Of a stretch of DNA of 38,662 nucleotides, positions 1-8,028 are shown piece by piece. A program made the translations under genes and the position numbers. Origin of the DNA: UBA6136 sp964344495 (GTDB lineage Bacteria > Pseudomonadota > Gammaproteobacteria > Methylococcales > Methylococcaceae); NCBI GenBank assembly GCA_964344495.1, contig CAYFNI010000007.1, forward strand, positions 1 to 38,662, given 5' to 3'. The notes below the pieces were generated by a model. That model was not told the DNA's origin, did no database searches, and saw nothing but the letters and a program-made list of their open reading frames with translations. How positions within the stretch are numbered: position 1 is the first letter of the stretch; every line of letters starts with the position of its first letter.

Positions 1-1187
1 TGATTCTTGAACAGCGGGATGGTGATCATCTGGCTGAACAGCCCCTTGTTGGCTGCTTCCAGCATGCTCCAGGCCGCCTTCAGCGATAGGCTCTTGGGTG
101 AGCCAAACTCCATGGCGATCATCAAGCCCTTGCCCCGGACCGCCTGGAACAGCTCGTAACGGTCGACCAGTTTCTGTAACCCGGCCATCAGATCGTCACC
201 GATGCGGGCCGCGTGCTCGATCAGCTTTTCCTCCTCGATGACCTTGAGCGCCGCCAGGCCGGCCGCCATGGCCATGTTGTTCTTCGAGAAGGTGGAACCG
301 TGCACCACAGCCCGATCCATGCGGTTGAACACGGCGTCCATCACCCGCGTGGTCATGGCAACGCCACCCACCGGGATGAACCCGCCGGACAGGGCTTTGG
401 CCATGCAGATCATGTCAGGCTCGACCCCCCAGTGCTCGATCGCCCAAAACTTGCCGGTCCGACCGATGCCGGTCTGGATCTCGTCGGCGACGAACAGCGT
501 GCCGTATTTTTTGCAGAGCTGGGCAGCTTGCGGCAGATAGTCATCGCTGGGCATGTTGACGCCCTTGCCCTGGATCGGTTCGACGATGAAGGCAGCGACA
601 TCCTTGTTGCGCAGCGCCTGTTCGAGCGCGGCCAGGTCGTTGAACGGCACCGCCTTGCAGTCCGGCAACAAAGGCCCGAAGCCCTCGCGGAAGACGTTTT
701 CGCCATTCAGGGACAACGCCCCCATGGTGAGACCATGGTAGCCGTGTTCGCAGTAGACGATCTTGTCGCGCTGCGTGGTGTAGCGCGCGAACTTGATGGC
801 TGCCTCAACAGCTTCCGTGCCGGAGTTGCAGAAGAACATCTTGGTCAGGTTATCGGGGCACCGCTGCAGAATCTGCTCGGCCAGCAGCCCGCTCAACAGC
901 GAGACATCCATCTGCACCATGTCGGGCAGTTCGCCGGTCAGTACATCCTGCAGGGAGGCGATGACGGTCGGATGGTTTCGCCCCAGCGCATAGACACCAA
1001 ATCCGCTGAGCAGGTCGAGATACTCGTTGCCCTGATTGTCATAGAGGTAAGGTCCCTGCGCCCGCGAGTAAACCCGATCATAGCCGATGGCCTTCAGTAC
1101 CCGCACCATCTGGGTATTCAGATGATCCTCGTGCAGGGTGAAGTTCTGGCCGGCGCGCTCCTGGAGTAAATCGGCGATATAGGACAT
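1..1187 (-). CDS. hpnO: HpnO-type class III aminotransferase (3' end cut by window start)
   Basis: A PLP-dependent class III (ornithine-type) aminotransferase is readable as one open frame from ATG at 1187 to the window edge, about 395 residues; roughly the last 60 are missing. Visible family motifs are FFCNSGTEAVEAAIKF (substrate/PLP pocket), VADEIQTGIGRTGK and MAKALSGGF, whose Lys at about residue 264 should form the Schiff base, followed by HGSTFSKNNMAMAAGL. In hopanoid bacteria HpnO aminates ribosylhopane to aminobacteriohopanetriol. I assign that role because the gene lies 35 bp downstream of hpnN in the same direction, last in view of a squalene-hopene operon. By sequence alone an acetylornithine/diamino-acid aminotransferase would look similar. 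Class assignment is very secure, the HpnO role fairly secure. Confidence 0.85.
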   Translation of the reverse strand, partial: MSYIADLLQERAGQNFTLHEDHLNTQMVRVLKAIGYDRVYSRAQGPYLYDNQGNEYLDLLSGFGVYALGRNHPTVIASLQDVLTGELPDMVQMDVSLLSGLLAEQILQRCPDNLTKMFFCNSGTEAVEAAIKFARYTTQRDKIVYCEHGYHGLTMGALSLNGENVFREGFGPLLPDCKAVPFNDLAALEQALRNKDVAAFIVEPIQGKGVNMPSDDYLPQAAQLCKKYGTLFVADEIQTGIGRTGKFWAIEHWGVEPDMICMAKALSGGFIPVGGVAMTTRVMDAVFNRMDRAVVHGSTFSKNNMAMAAGLAALKVIEEEKLIEHAARIGDDLMAGLQKLVDRYELFQAVRGKGLMIAMEFGSPKSLSLKAAWSMLEAANKGLFSQMITIPLFKN

Positions 1188-1222
1188 GACGGTTCTCGGA
1201 TGGGTAGGTGCGAATCAATCGC

Positions 1223-3883
1223 TCAATGGCCTGATTTTACACGATCGGGGCGGCGCTGCCGGGCTTGAACGCTGCTGAAGGCGGGCAGCACGATCAGCGC
1301 ACACACCAGCGTCAGCAACAAGCCGATGGACAACAGCAAGCCCATGCTGGCGGTGCCTTGATGACTGGTCAGCGCCAGACTGGAGAAGCTGAAGACCGTA
1401 GTCAGCGCCCCATAAAACACGCCCTTGGCCTCGCTGGTGTCGAGCAGATTGCCACCCTGCCTTTCAATTTCATGCAGGCGATGCGCCATGTGAATGCCGC
1501 TGTCCACCCCCAGACCAAACAGCAACGGCAAGGCAATGATGTTGGCGAAATTGAAGGGAATGCCGAAGAGCACCGTGGCCGCCGCCGTGAACAGCGACGC
1601 CAACAACAGCGGCAGCAACACCAGCAACGTGTCGCGCAGGTTGCGCAGCACCAGCAGCAGAATCACGGTCGTCGCCACGAAAGCGATCGAGAAGGCCTCC
1701 TGGAACGCTTTCACGACTTCATTCATGGACTCGAGATACGTCACCGGCAAATCGGTCACGTTGGCATCCAGCTGCTGGGCGGCCACGATAAACTCGCGCA
1801 GACTGGCGAGATCATTCAGATCCTTTTTTGGAAACACCTGCAGACGATACAGCCCGGTGTCGCTGACCCAGCGCTCGACCAGCTCCTTGGGCAGGCTGTC
1901 CCGCGTGATGGGCTGCGCCGACAGGCTCTCGTTGAGATCATGAATCACCGCCGGCAACGGCTGCAGCAGACTCGCCTGCAGCCCAGAGAGCCGCGCAGCC
2001 TGGGCCTCCGGAGCATCCGCCTCCAGACGGGCTTCGAAGGCGGTCAGGGCAGCATCCAGCTGCGCCAGTGCCGTCGGCAGCAACCCGGCCGCCAACCCAT
2101 GGCGCACCGCGCCATGGAAGCGCTCGATGACCGCCCGATCAGGCGCGGCGGTTACAGGCGCCGGAAAGTGACTGAGCTGGGCGCCCATCATCAGCGACAG
2201 GTCAGCCAGGGTTGCCAGCTTCTGGTCCTGATCCTCGGGAATGAGATCCATCAAGCTGACGACCTTGTCGACCGTCGGCAGCTGTTTGAACTTGTTCTCC
2301 AGCTCAACCGCCTCCGCCTCGGTGTGGGCCAGGGCGGCCAGCGTCATGGGTGAGGTGTCCTGCGATTGCAGCAAGGACTTGAAGGTCTGTACCGATTCAG
2401 TGTTCGGATCACGCAGATTGACGGGATTGAAGTCGACCTGCACGTGCAGCACCAGCGCCGCGGCACCCAGCGTCAGCGCCAAGGTGACATAGCGCACCAG
2501 ACGGCTATGCCGCAGGGGCCAGTTGGAATAGGCCGCTGCCCGCTGGGAGGGCCGTGACGGTTTTCTGGGCGGGTGAATCGGCATGATCTTCATCAGGGCC
2601 GGCAGGATCGTGAACGTCGTCACCAGGGCGATGAACATGCTGGCGCCAGCAATGATGCCGAGTTCTGCAACGCCGGAATAGCTGGTGGGTATGAAGGCGA
2701 ACAGGCCGATGGCAGCCGTGATGGCGCTCAGGATCAGGGCCGGCCCGGTGGAGGTGAGTGTCTCCTGCAACGCCCGACGCTGGGTTTTACCCTCCAGCAC
2801 CAGTTCGCGGTAGCGCAGACAGAAATGCGATGAATACGCATCTCCCATGCCGATGAACAGGACCGCAAAGCCGATCGAGATGAGATTCAACTGGCCGATG
2901 GCCACGGTGGCGAAACCGAGCGAGAAAATCAATCCCATGGTCAGTGACAGGAAGGTCGCAAACATCAGCTTGACCGACCGATAGGCGATCCACAGCGTCA
3001 GACAGACCAGCACCAGCGATGCCACACTGGCGGAGGAAACACCGGTACTGATGGTCTCCATCTCCTCATGCTCGAGGATGACTTCCCCGGTTTTGCGCAC
3101 CCGCACCTCGGCCAGATCCCCTTGCAGGGTGTCCGCCAGAATGCGATTGATGGCACCAATGGCCTCCTCCGCCGGCATCACCTCCTCATAATGCAGAACC
3201 GGTTTGACCAGCAGCAGGCGTTTGGTGATCCCCAGGCCGGTACTGTGGCCGGGAGTCATCAACTGGCGCCAGGATACCTGGTAGGGCCGCCCGGCAGTGG
3301 CCGCTTCAAGCGCCGTGCGAAGCGTGTTCAGCAGTGGCTCGAGATCGAGACTGAGGTCGTCGCTGTCCGACTTTTCCAGCGCATCGCCGACGATACCGAG
3401 CAACCCCCTCAGACTGTTGTCTTCAGCCAGTCGCCCGATGAAGGGCTGAGCTTTGGCAAGTTGATTGGCGAGGTCTTCCAACTCCTCCGGCGAGAGATAC
3501 AAGAGGCCGTTGCGGGCGAAGAACGCGCCTTCGTCGGGTACGAAAACCTCATTGAAATGCTGTGTGTCATGCCGGGCCAGTTCAGCAATGCGACGCACCG
3601 CCGCCGAGGTCGTTTCAGGCGTCGGACCCTCGACCACGAGCAAGGCGGTTCCGATGTCTTGCGGGAAGGCGCGCTCCAGCGCCAGGCGATTTTTCTGGAA
3701 TGGCAGTTCCAGCGAGATCATGTCCCCGGTATTCGTGTTGACCTTCAGATGCTCCATCGTGTAACGGAGCGTAAGACCACAGCCGACGACGAACAGCAGA
3801 ATGACCAGCCAGGGATGGCGGATGAAGTTGGCCTCCCAACCGCGCATGAAGCGCTCGAGCAGCCGATGTGAGGACGTCTTCAT
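1223..3883 (-). CDS. hpnN: Hopanoid RND/MMPL-family transporter HpnN
   Basis: This is an 886-residue membrane protein of the RND/MMPL superfamily. It has an N-terminal membrane helix (about residues 25-45), a large periplasmic domain, a block of about five helices including the stretch GFAVLFIGMGDAYSSHF, then a second copy of the same plan (periplasmic domain plus C-terminal helices with FGLGVDSGIHMAHRLHE). The duplicated Gly-Asp motif in the middle helices is typical of proton-driven MMPL/RND pumps. HpnN proteins carry hopanoids from the inner to the outer membrane, and this length and position match. It starts 24 bp after hpnG and is followed 35 bp later by hpnO, so it sits inside the operon. 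Confidence is high because family, length and context agree. Confidence 0.92.
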   Translation of the reverse strand: MKTSSHRLLERFMRGWEANFIRHPWLVILLFVVGCGLTLRYTMEHLKVNTNTGDMISLELPFQKNRLALERAFPQDIGTALLVVEGPTPETTSAAVRRIAELARHDTQHFNEVFVPDEGAFFARNGLLYLSPEELEDLANQLAKAQPFIGRLAEDNSLRGLLGIVGDALEKSDSDDLSLDLEPLLNTLRTALEAATAGRPYQVSWRQLMTPGHSTGLGITKRLLLVKPVLHYEEVMPAEEAIGAINRILADTLQGDLAEVRVRKTGEVILEHEEMETISTGVSSASVASLVLVCLTLWIAYRSVKLMFATFLSLTMGLIFSLGFATVAIGQLNLISIGFAVLFIGMGDAYSSHFCLRYRELVLEGKTQRRALQETLTSTGPALILSAITAAIGLFAFIPTSYSGVAELGIIAGASMFIALVTTFTILPALMKIMPIHPPRKPSRPSQRAAAYSNWPLRHSRLVRYVTLALTLGAAALVLHVQVDFNPVNLRDPNTESVQTFKSLLQSQDTSPMTLAALAHTEAEAVELENKFKQLPTVDKVVSLMDLIPEDQDQKLATLADLSLMMGAQLSHFPAPVTAAPDRAVIERFHGAVRHGLAAGLLPTALAQLDAALTAFEARLEADAPEAQAARLSGLQASLLQPLPAVIHDLNESLSAQPITRDSLPKELVERWVSDTGLYRLQVFPKKDLNDLASLREFIVAAQQLDANVTDLPVTYLESMNEVVKAFQEAFSIAFVATTVILLLVLRNLRDTLLVLLPLLLASLFTAAATVLFGIPFNFANIIALPLLFGLGVDSGIHMAHRLHEIERQGGNLLDTSEAKGVFYGALTTVFSFSSLALTSHQGTASMGLLLSIGLLLTLVCALIVLPAFSSVQARQRRPDRVKSGH

Positions 3884-3907
3884 GGTGTCGATGAACCCGG
3901 GTTCAAC

Positions 3908-4624
3908 TCAGGGTGCGGGAAAGCCGAAGTCAGCGCCGGCGGCGCGTCGCACCTGATGGAGGGTGTTCATGGCCGCCCCAAACGCGCGCCCCAGGGCAAT
4001 GAGTCCCGGAATTTCCTGCGGATGGAGGGCAAGATGGCCCAACAGACGCCCCATGCGAACATCACCCCGCGGATTCAGCGCCCGGGTGACGGCGGCCGGG
4101 AAGTCCATATGCGCCGGGTCGGCGATGGCGCGTACCGCCAAAAAGGGGTGCTGGTGGCGATCCGCCGTCCGGGCGACGGCGGCACTTTCCATGTCGATGG
4201 CGTAAGCGCCGGTTTCACGGTTCACCGCCTGCTTGTCGGACCGGCTACTGACCACATCGACACTCTCGCGAATACTGCCGGCATGGCAGGCAAGTTGTTG
4301 CGGAAGTCGCGCCCGTAATTGCGCCCGCCAGTCGGGGTGGGACTCAAACTGGGCCCCACACGCGCCCTGGACTCGGGCCGCAAGCAGCAGATGGCCCGGC
4401 TGCAATTCGTCCACCGTCGCCGCGGCGCACCCCCAACTGATCAAACCCTGCACGCCCCGTTCAACGAGGGCTTGGGCAGCGGCTTCAGCCCGCGCCGGAC
4501 CCGCGCCTGAAATCGCCAGCCAGTGACCCTCCGGCAGTGCGTGCAGGCTGCCGAAATCAAGCCGGCGGCGCACGATGCTGCGCGCCTCCGCCGGCAGGGC
4601 GACAACAATGCCGAGGGCGGGCAC
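3908..4624 (-). CDS. hpnG: Hopanoid-associated nucleoside phosphorylase HpnG
   Basis: A nucleoside-phosphorylase-fold protein of 238 residues. It opens with LGIVVALPAEARS, ends its core with the motif AIDMESAAVARTA (the Met-Glu-Ser ribose-binding segment of the MTAN/PNP family), and has a Gly-rich ISGAGPARAEAAA near the phosphate site. HpnG removes adenine from adenosylhopane, the HpnH product, to give ribosylhopane. I place the start at GTG 4624, 2 bp after the hpnF stop, because homologues begin close to the LGIVVALPAE segment. An in-frame ATG at 4666 would add 14 residues and overlap hpnF by 40 bp. No convincing Shine-Dalgarno precedes either start, so translation is probably coupled to hpnF. 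Confidence 0.88.
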   Translation of the reverse strand: MPALGIVVALPAEARSIVRRRLDFGSLHALPEGHWLAISGAGPARAEAAAQALVERGVQGLISWGCAAATVDELQPGHLLLAARVQGACGAQFESHPDWRAQLRARLPQQLACHAGSIRESVDVVSSRSDKQAVNRETGAYAIDMESAAVARTADRHQHPFLAVRAIADPAHMDFPAAVTRALNPRGDVRMGRLLGHLALHPQEIPGLIALGRAFGAAMNTLHQVRRAAGADFGFPAP

Positions 4625-4626
4625 AG

Positions 4627-6597
4627 TCAGTGGGAACGTTCGTTGCGGAAGCGCGCCAGGGCCCACAGCGGGAAGAATTTGTCGTAGCCGTGGTACTTCA
4701 GGTAGAACACTTTGGGGAAACCCGGCGCATTGAAGTATTGGTCATGCCAATGGCCCTCCTCACCCTGGTTACGCAGCAGATAATCAACGCCGGCGGCAAC
4801 TTCGGGCGAATCGGCTTCCCCGGCTGACATCAGGGCCAGCAGGGCCAGTGCCGTATGGAAGGCCATGCTGGTGTGGAAACGGCCGCGTTTGCCGACGCTG
4901 GGGTCATGATAGGTGAAGTTGTCTTCGCCCCAGCCACCGTCACTGCACTGAACGCTCTTCAGCCAGTCTACAGCGCGGCGGATGGCGGGATCGTCCTGAC
5001 GGATGCCGGCCGTTTCAAACCCCACCAGCACTGACCAGGTGCCGTAAATGTAATTGGTTCCCCAGCGCCCGAACCAGGAGCCATCGGCCTCCTGCTCCTT
5101 GCGCAAGTAGTCGATCGCGGCGTCCAGCACAGGTTGGAAATCGGGCCGCTGCTCAGCCAGTCGCGCCAGGAACATCAGGCACCGACCGCTGACGTCTGCC
5201 GTCGGCGGATCCAGCAAGGCGCCATGATCGGCGAACGGGATGTGGTTGAGGTAATAGGCCGTGTTGTCGGCGTCGAATGCACCCCAGCCACCGCCTTCGG
5301 ACTGCATGCCGGCAATCCAGTTGCCCGCGCGGCGCACCGCTGCGTCGAATTCGCGGCTGTTCGATTGCAGCAGGGCATGAGCAACGACCGCAGAGTCATC
5401 AACATCCGGATAGTGGGTGTTCTCGAACTGGAACGCCCAGCCACCGCCCTCGACATTCGGACGGCGAATTCGCCAGTCACCCGGGTGATCAGTCAGCTGC
5501 TTGCTGGTCAGCCAGCGCAACGCGGCAGTCAGAGCCTCCCCCGTACGCGGATCCTGCTCGTGCAGATTGCATTCCTGCAGGGCCAGACTGCTGAGGCCGG
5601 TATCCCAGATGGGCGACACACACGGCTGGCAATAGGCCTGGTCTTCCTGAATGACCAATAGCCGTTCGATCGATTCCTTGGCAATGCGACGGTACTCATG
5701 TTCCGGCGGATACCCCAGCCAGTCGAGCGCCTCATAGGCATTCACCATCGCCGGGAAAATGGCGCCCAACCCATCAACGCCATTGAGGCGTTCGATGAAC
5801 CATTCACGCGCTTTCTCCGTTGCATGCGCACGGAGCTTCTTCGGAAGCAGGGGTTCGAGCATGAATCCGATTCGCTCCAGTCCCAGCACCAGCTTGCCCA
5901 ACGGGGTTTTGACGTGGGCGAAATAGTTGCGCTCCAGCTCAGGATCCACGGTGAACAGTTCGCGCACCCCGGTTTTTTGGGGATTACGGGCGGTCACCTT
6001 GTGACTGCAGAGAATGAACAATGGAACCATGACCGTCCGCGACCAGTAGGCCACCTTGTCCAGATGGAAAGGGAACCATTTCGGCAACAGCATGATCTCG
6101 ACGGGGATGAACGGGACCGCCCGCCACGGTACCTGCTCGAACATGGCCAGCATGATGCGGGTAAATACGTTGGCGTGCGCTGCGCCGCCCTGACTCAGAA
6201 TCCACTCGCGCGCATGCGTCATGTGCGGAGCATCGATCGGGTCGCCCGCCAACTTCAGCGCGTAATAGGCCTTGACGGTGCAGCTGATATCGCCCGGGCC
6301 GCCGGTAAACAGCGAATAGCTGCCATCCGCATTCTGGTGCTTGCGCAGATAGACGGCGATCTTGGCCTGTAAGGCCGGTTCGATCTCGTCCATGAAGTGC
6401 ATCATCAGGATGTATTCAGCCGGAATGGTGCAGTCGGCTTCCAGCTCAAACACCCAATAACCTTCAGGGTGTTGCTGCTCAAGCAGAAAGTCTCTTGCTC
6501 GCTGCACGGCTTTTTCAACCGGATCTTCCGTCTGACGACTGAAGAAAGGCTTGGCATACGCCGGCTGCTCGGATGGGTCGTGATGATCTTTAAACAT
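4627..6597 (-). CDS. hpnF: Squalene-hopene cyclase
   Basis: A 656-residue squalene-hopene cyclase (Shc). The acid motif that protonates squalene, DVDDSA, lies at about residues 398-403 and is intact (DxDD). Several QW repeats are visible (for example DGSWFGRWGTNYIYGTWS and QCSDGGWGEDN in the C-terminal half, and AREWILSQGGAA near the N-terminus). The length matches the family norm of about 630-680. It cyclises squalene to hopene/hopanol at the inner membrane. It follows the squalene synthase by 59 bp and precedes hpnG by 2 bp, so it is the operon's second gene. No key residue is missing; this is one of the surest calls in the window. Confidence 0.97.
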   Translation of the reverse strand: MFKDHHDPSEQPAYAKPFFSRQTEDPVEKAVQRARDFLLEQQHPEGYWVFELEADCTIPAEYILMMHFMDEIEPALQAKIAVYLRKHQNADGSYSLFTGGPGDISCTVKAYYALKLAGDPIDAPHMTHAREWILSQGGAAHANVFTRIMLAMFEQVPWRAVPFIPVEIMLLPKWFPFHLDKVAYWSRTVMVPLFILCSHKVTARNPQKTGVRELFTVDPELERNYFAHVKTPLGKLVLGLERIGFMLEPLLPKKLRAHATEKAREWFIERLNGVDGLGAIFPAMVNAYEALDWLGYPPEHEYRRIAKESIERLLVIQEDQAYCQPCVSPIWDTGLSSLALQECNLHEQDPRTGEALTAALRWLTSKQLTDHPGDWRIRRPNVEGGGWAFQFENTHYPDVDDSAVVAHALLQSNSREFDAAVRRAGNWIAGMQSEGGGWGAFDADNTAYYLNHIPFADHGALLDPPTADVSGRCLMFLARLAEQRPDFQPVLDAAIDYLRKEQEADGSWFGRWGTNYIYGTWSVLVGFETAGIRQDDPAIRRAVDWLKSVQCSDGGWGEDNFTYHDPSVGKRGRFHTSMAFHTALALLALMSAGEADSPEVAAGVDYLLRNQGEEGHWHDQYFNAPGFPKVFYLKYHGYDKFFPLWALARFRNERSH

Positions 6598-6656
6598 GAT
6601 TGAGATGTCCCCTGATTGGTTGGCGTCTCAGATGCGTGTATGAATAGAAACAGGCG

Positions 6657-7724
6657 TCAGACGGGCTGCGCGGCAAATGGTACGTTTCGGCCGGCCAAGG
6701 CAAACGCGGCTTTGAGGCCAATGTCGCTGGAACGCAGCAGACGACTGGTAAAAATGGTGGTTTTGACGGCCCGGCGAGTGATCTTGACTTGCGCCGAGGC
6801 ACTGAAATTCGGATGTTGGGCCATCTTCCGCAGCGTCAGGATGGCCATACCCAGCGCCCATAGACAGAACTCACGGATACCGGCCTCATGTGCCGGAATC
6901 AGCAGGGTGTAGGTCAGGGCATTTTTGAGATGACCGTGCGCAATCCCGATCAGCTCACTGAAACCCGCCCTGAAATGCGGGTCGTCATGCTGCGGTCGGA
7001 GGGTGGCCAACGAAAAACCGCCGGTGCGGTCGAACACGTCCTGCGGTAACCAGCACACGCGACGCTCATGGTCATCCCACAGGTCCTTGAGGATGTTGGT
7101 CATCTGCAACCCCTGACCAAACGACACGGCCAACCGCATCATGGTTTCCTGATGCGCGCGAATCTCGGGGGAGTAGTGACAGAACAGCCGGGTCAGCATT
7201 TCGCCCACCACGCCGGCTACGTAGTAGCAATACTTGTCCAGTTCCGGCAGGGTCGACAAACCGGCGCTCAAATCACGGTCCTGAAATTCGGCCATGCCAT
7301 TTGCCATGATCGCAACACAATCCGCTAGCGCGGCCTGCTGCTCGGCATCGAACGCATGCGTGATGCGGATGACTCTCGGCATGACGGCTATCAGTTCATG
7401 CTCCGCCGGCAACGTGGTGGTTGAGAGCAGAGGAGCGAGCTCCGCGCCAAGCGATTGCGCCGACCCCTGACCGCGGACAACGTCGGCAAACTGGCAACAG
7501 AACCGGCGCTTCTGGGCAGAATCCAGAGCGACTTCATCCTCGATAGTGTCGACGATACGACAAAGCAGGTAAGCATTGGCCACAGGCTTGGCCAGGGCAG
7601 GAGGCAACTGCGGGATGGTCAGGGCAAAAGTCCGCGACACTCCCTGCAGCAGATGGCCCTGGAAGGCATCATCATCAAGGGCATCCAGATTGACGGCAGT
7701 ATTCGACCGAGTGCTTGCGCTCAT
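6657..7724 (-). CDS. sqs: Squalene synthase (single-enzyme, FPP to squalene)
   Basis: A 355-residue squalene/phytoene synthase family protein. The early motif SRTFALTIPQLP, the first Asp-rich motif DTIEDE (residues 59-64) and the second, LKDLWDDHERR (residues 212-222, Asp214/Asp217/Asp218), are all present, as is the YCYYVAGVVGEMLT segment typical of true squalene synthases. The family joins two farnesyl diphosphates and, in this subgroup, reduces the product with NADPH to squalene. No hpnC, hpnD or hpnE lies nearby, which supports the one-enzyme route. It is the first gene of the leftward hopanoid operon, about 90 bp downstream of a good promoter. The ATG has no clear Shine-Dalgarno. The alternative is presqualene or phytoene synthase, which the neighbouring Shc makes less likely. 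Confidence 0.9.
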   Translation of the reverse strand: MSASTRSNTAVNLDALDDDAFQGHLLQGVSRTFALTIPQLPPALAKPVANAYLLCRIVDTIEDEVALDSAQKRRFCCQFADVVRGQGSAQSLGAELAPLLSTTTLPAEHELIAVMPRVIRITHAFDAEQQAALADCVAIMANGMAEFQDRDLSAGLSTLPELDKYCYYVAGVVGEMLTRLFCHYSPEIRAHQETMMRLAVSFGQGLQMTNILKDLWDDHERRVCWLPQDVFDRTGGFSLATLRPQHDDPHFRAGFSELIGIAHGHLKNALTYTLLIPAHEAGIREFCLWALGMAILTLRKMAQHPNFSASAQVKITRRAVKTTIFTSRLLRSSDIGLKAAFALAGRNVPFAAQPV

Positions 7725-7822
7725 AGGGGAAAGCTGTTTGCTTCAAATCTCTGATTGGCCTGGCTTTCGTCGTCGATATCGAGTGGCTGGTCGACGCGCG
7801 CACCCTGCGCACTTGAGGAGGG

Positions 7823-7850
7823 ATTGTAGCTTTTTTGTGGTTTTCGTCAA
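7823..7850 (-). promoter_or_regulatory. Sigma70-type promoter for the sqs-hpnF-hpnG-hpnN-hpnO operon
   Basis: On the minus strand TTGACG (7850-7845, 5 of 6 to consensus) is followed after a 16-bp A-rich spacer by TACAAT (7828-7823, 5 of 6). Transcription would start near 7816, about 90 bp before the squalene synthase ATG. Inferred from sequence match and position only. Confidence 0.65.
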
Positions 7851-7855
7851 GACGT

Positions 7856-7893
7856 GTTGTTTTTTGGCTAAAACTAGTTGAGAAAAAAACAAC
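7856..7893. repeat. Inverted repeat between the divergent hopanoid promoters
   Basis: GTTGTTTTTT (7856-7865) and its exact reverse complement AAAAAACAAC (7884-7893) flank an 18-bp spacer. The right arm lies within the spacer of the proposed hpnH promoter, and the left arm is 6 bp upstream of the minus-strand -35 box. It may be an operator or simply an AT-rich UP-like element serving both promoters. Confidence 0.45.
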
Positions 7894-7906
7894 GAGCCTT
7901 TACGAT
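7878..7906 (+). promoter_or_regulatory. Sigma70-type promoter for hpnH
   Basis: TTGAGA (7878-7883, 5 of 6) is followed after exactly 17 bp by TACGAT (7901-7906, 4 of 6). A start near 7913 would leave a leader of about 115 nt before the hpnH ATG. It overlaps the right arm of the inverted repeat at 7856-7893. Sequence inference only. Confidence 0.55.
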
Positions 7907-8028
7907 ATCCGTGGCTATTTCAAGTTGAGTAGTATGGTCGGCTTGTGGCCGGACGTCGGAAACCGGGATAATCCCCGCTCCGACCGTTCCAAGCGTAACT
8001 CAACGATACTTTATTTATTGGAGGACCC

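Larger units (their letters stand above)
7725..8028. promoter_or_regulatory. Divergent hopanoid control region (sqs operon / hpnH)
   Basis: This 304-bp gene-free stretch separates the leftward squalene synthase operon from the rightward hpnH. Its middle (about 7823-7910) is strikingly AT-rich compared with the surrounding genes, and holds one promoter for each direction and a 10-bp inverted repeat between and overlapping them. I see no coding frame with a ribosome-binding site. The hpnH side carries about 100 bp of 5' untranslated sequence. Confidence 0.75.

Noticed and set aside
213..1169. A 318-codon plus-strand frame opposite hpnO
   Set aside because: The minus strand reads as a full class III aminotransferase with all motifs; the plus frame is a shadow.
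1265..2353. Gln/His-rich 362-codon frame opposite hpnN
   Set aside because: It is the antisense of hpnN membrane segments, and its glutamine runs come from reverse-complemented Leu codons.
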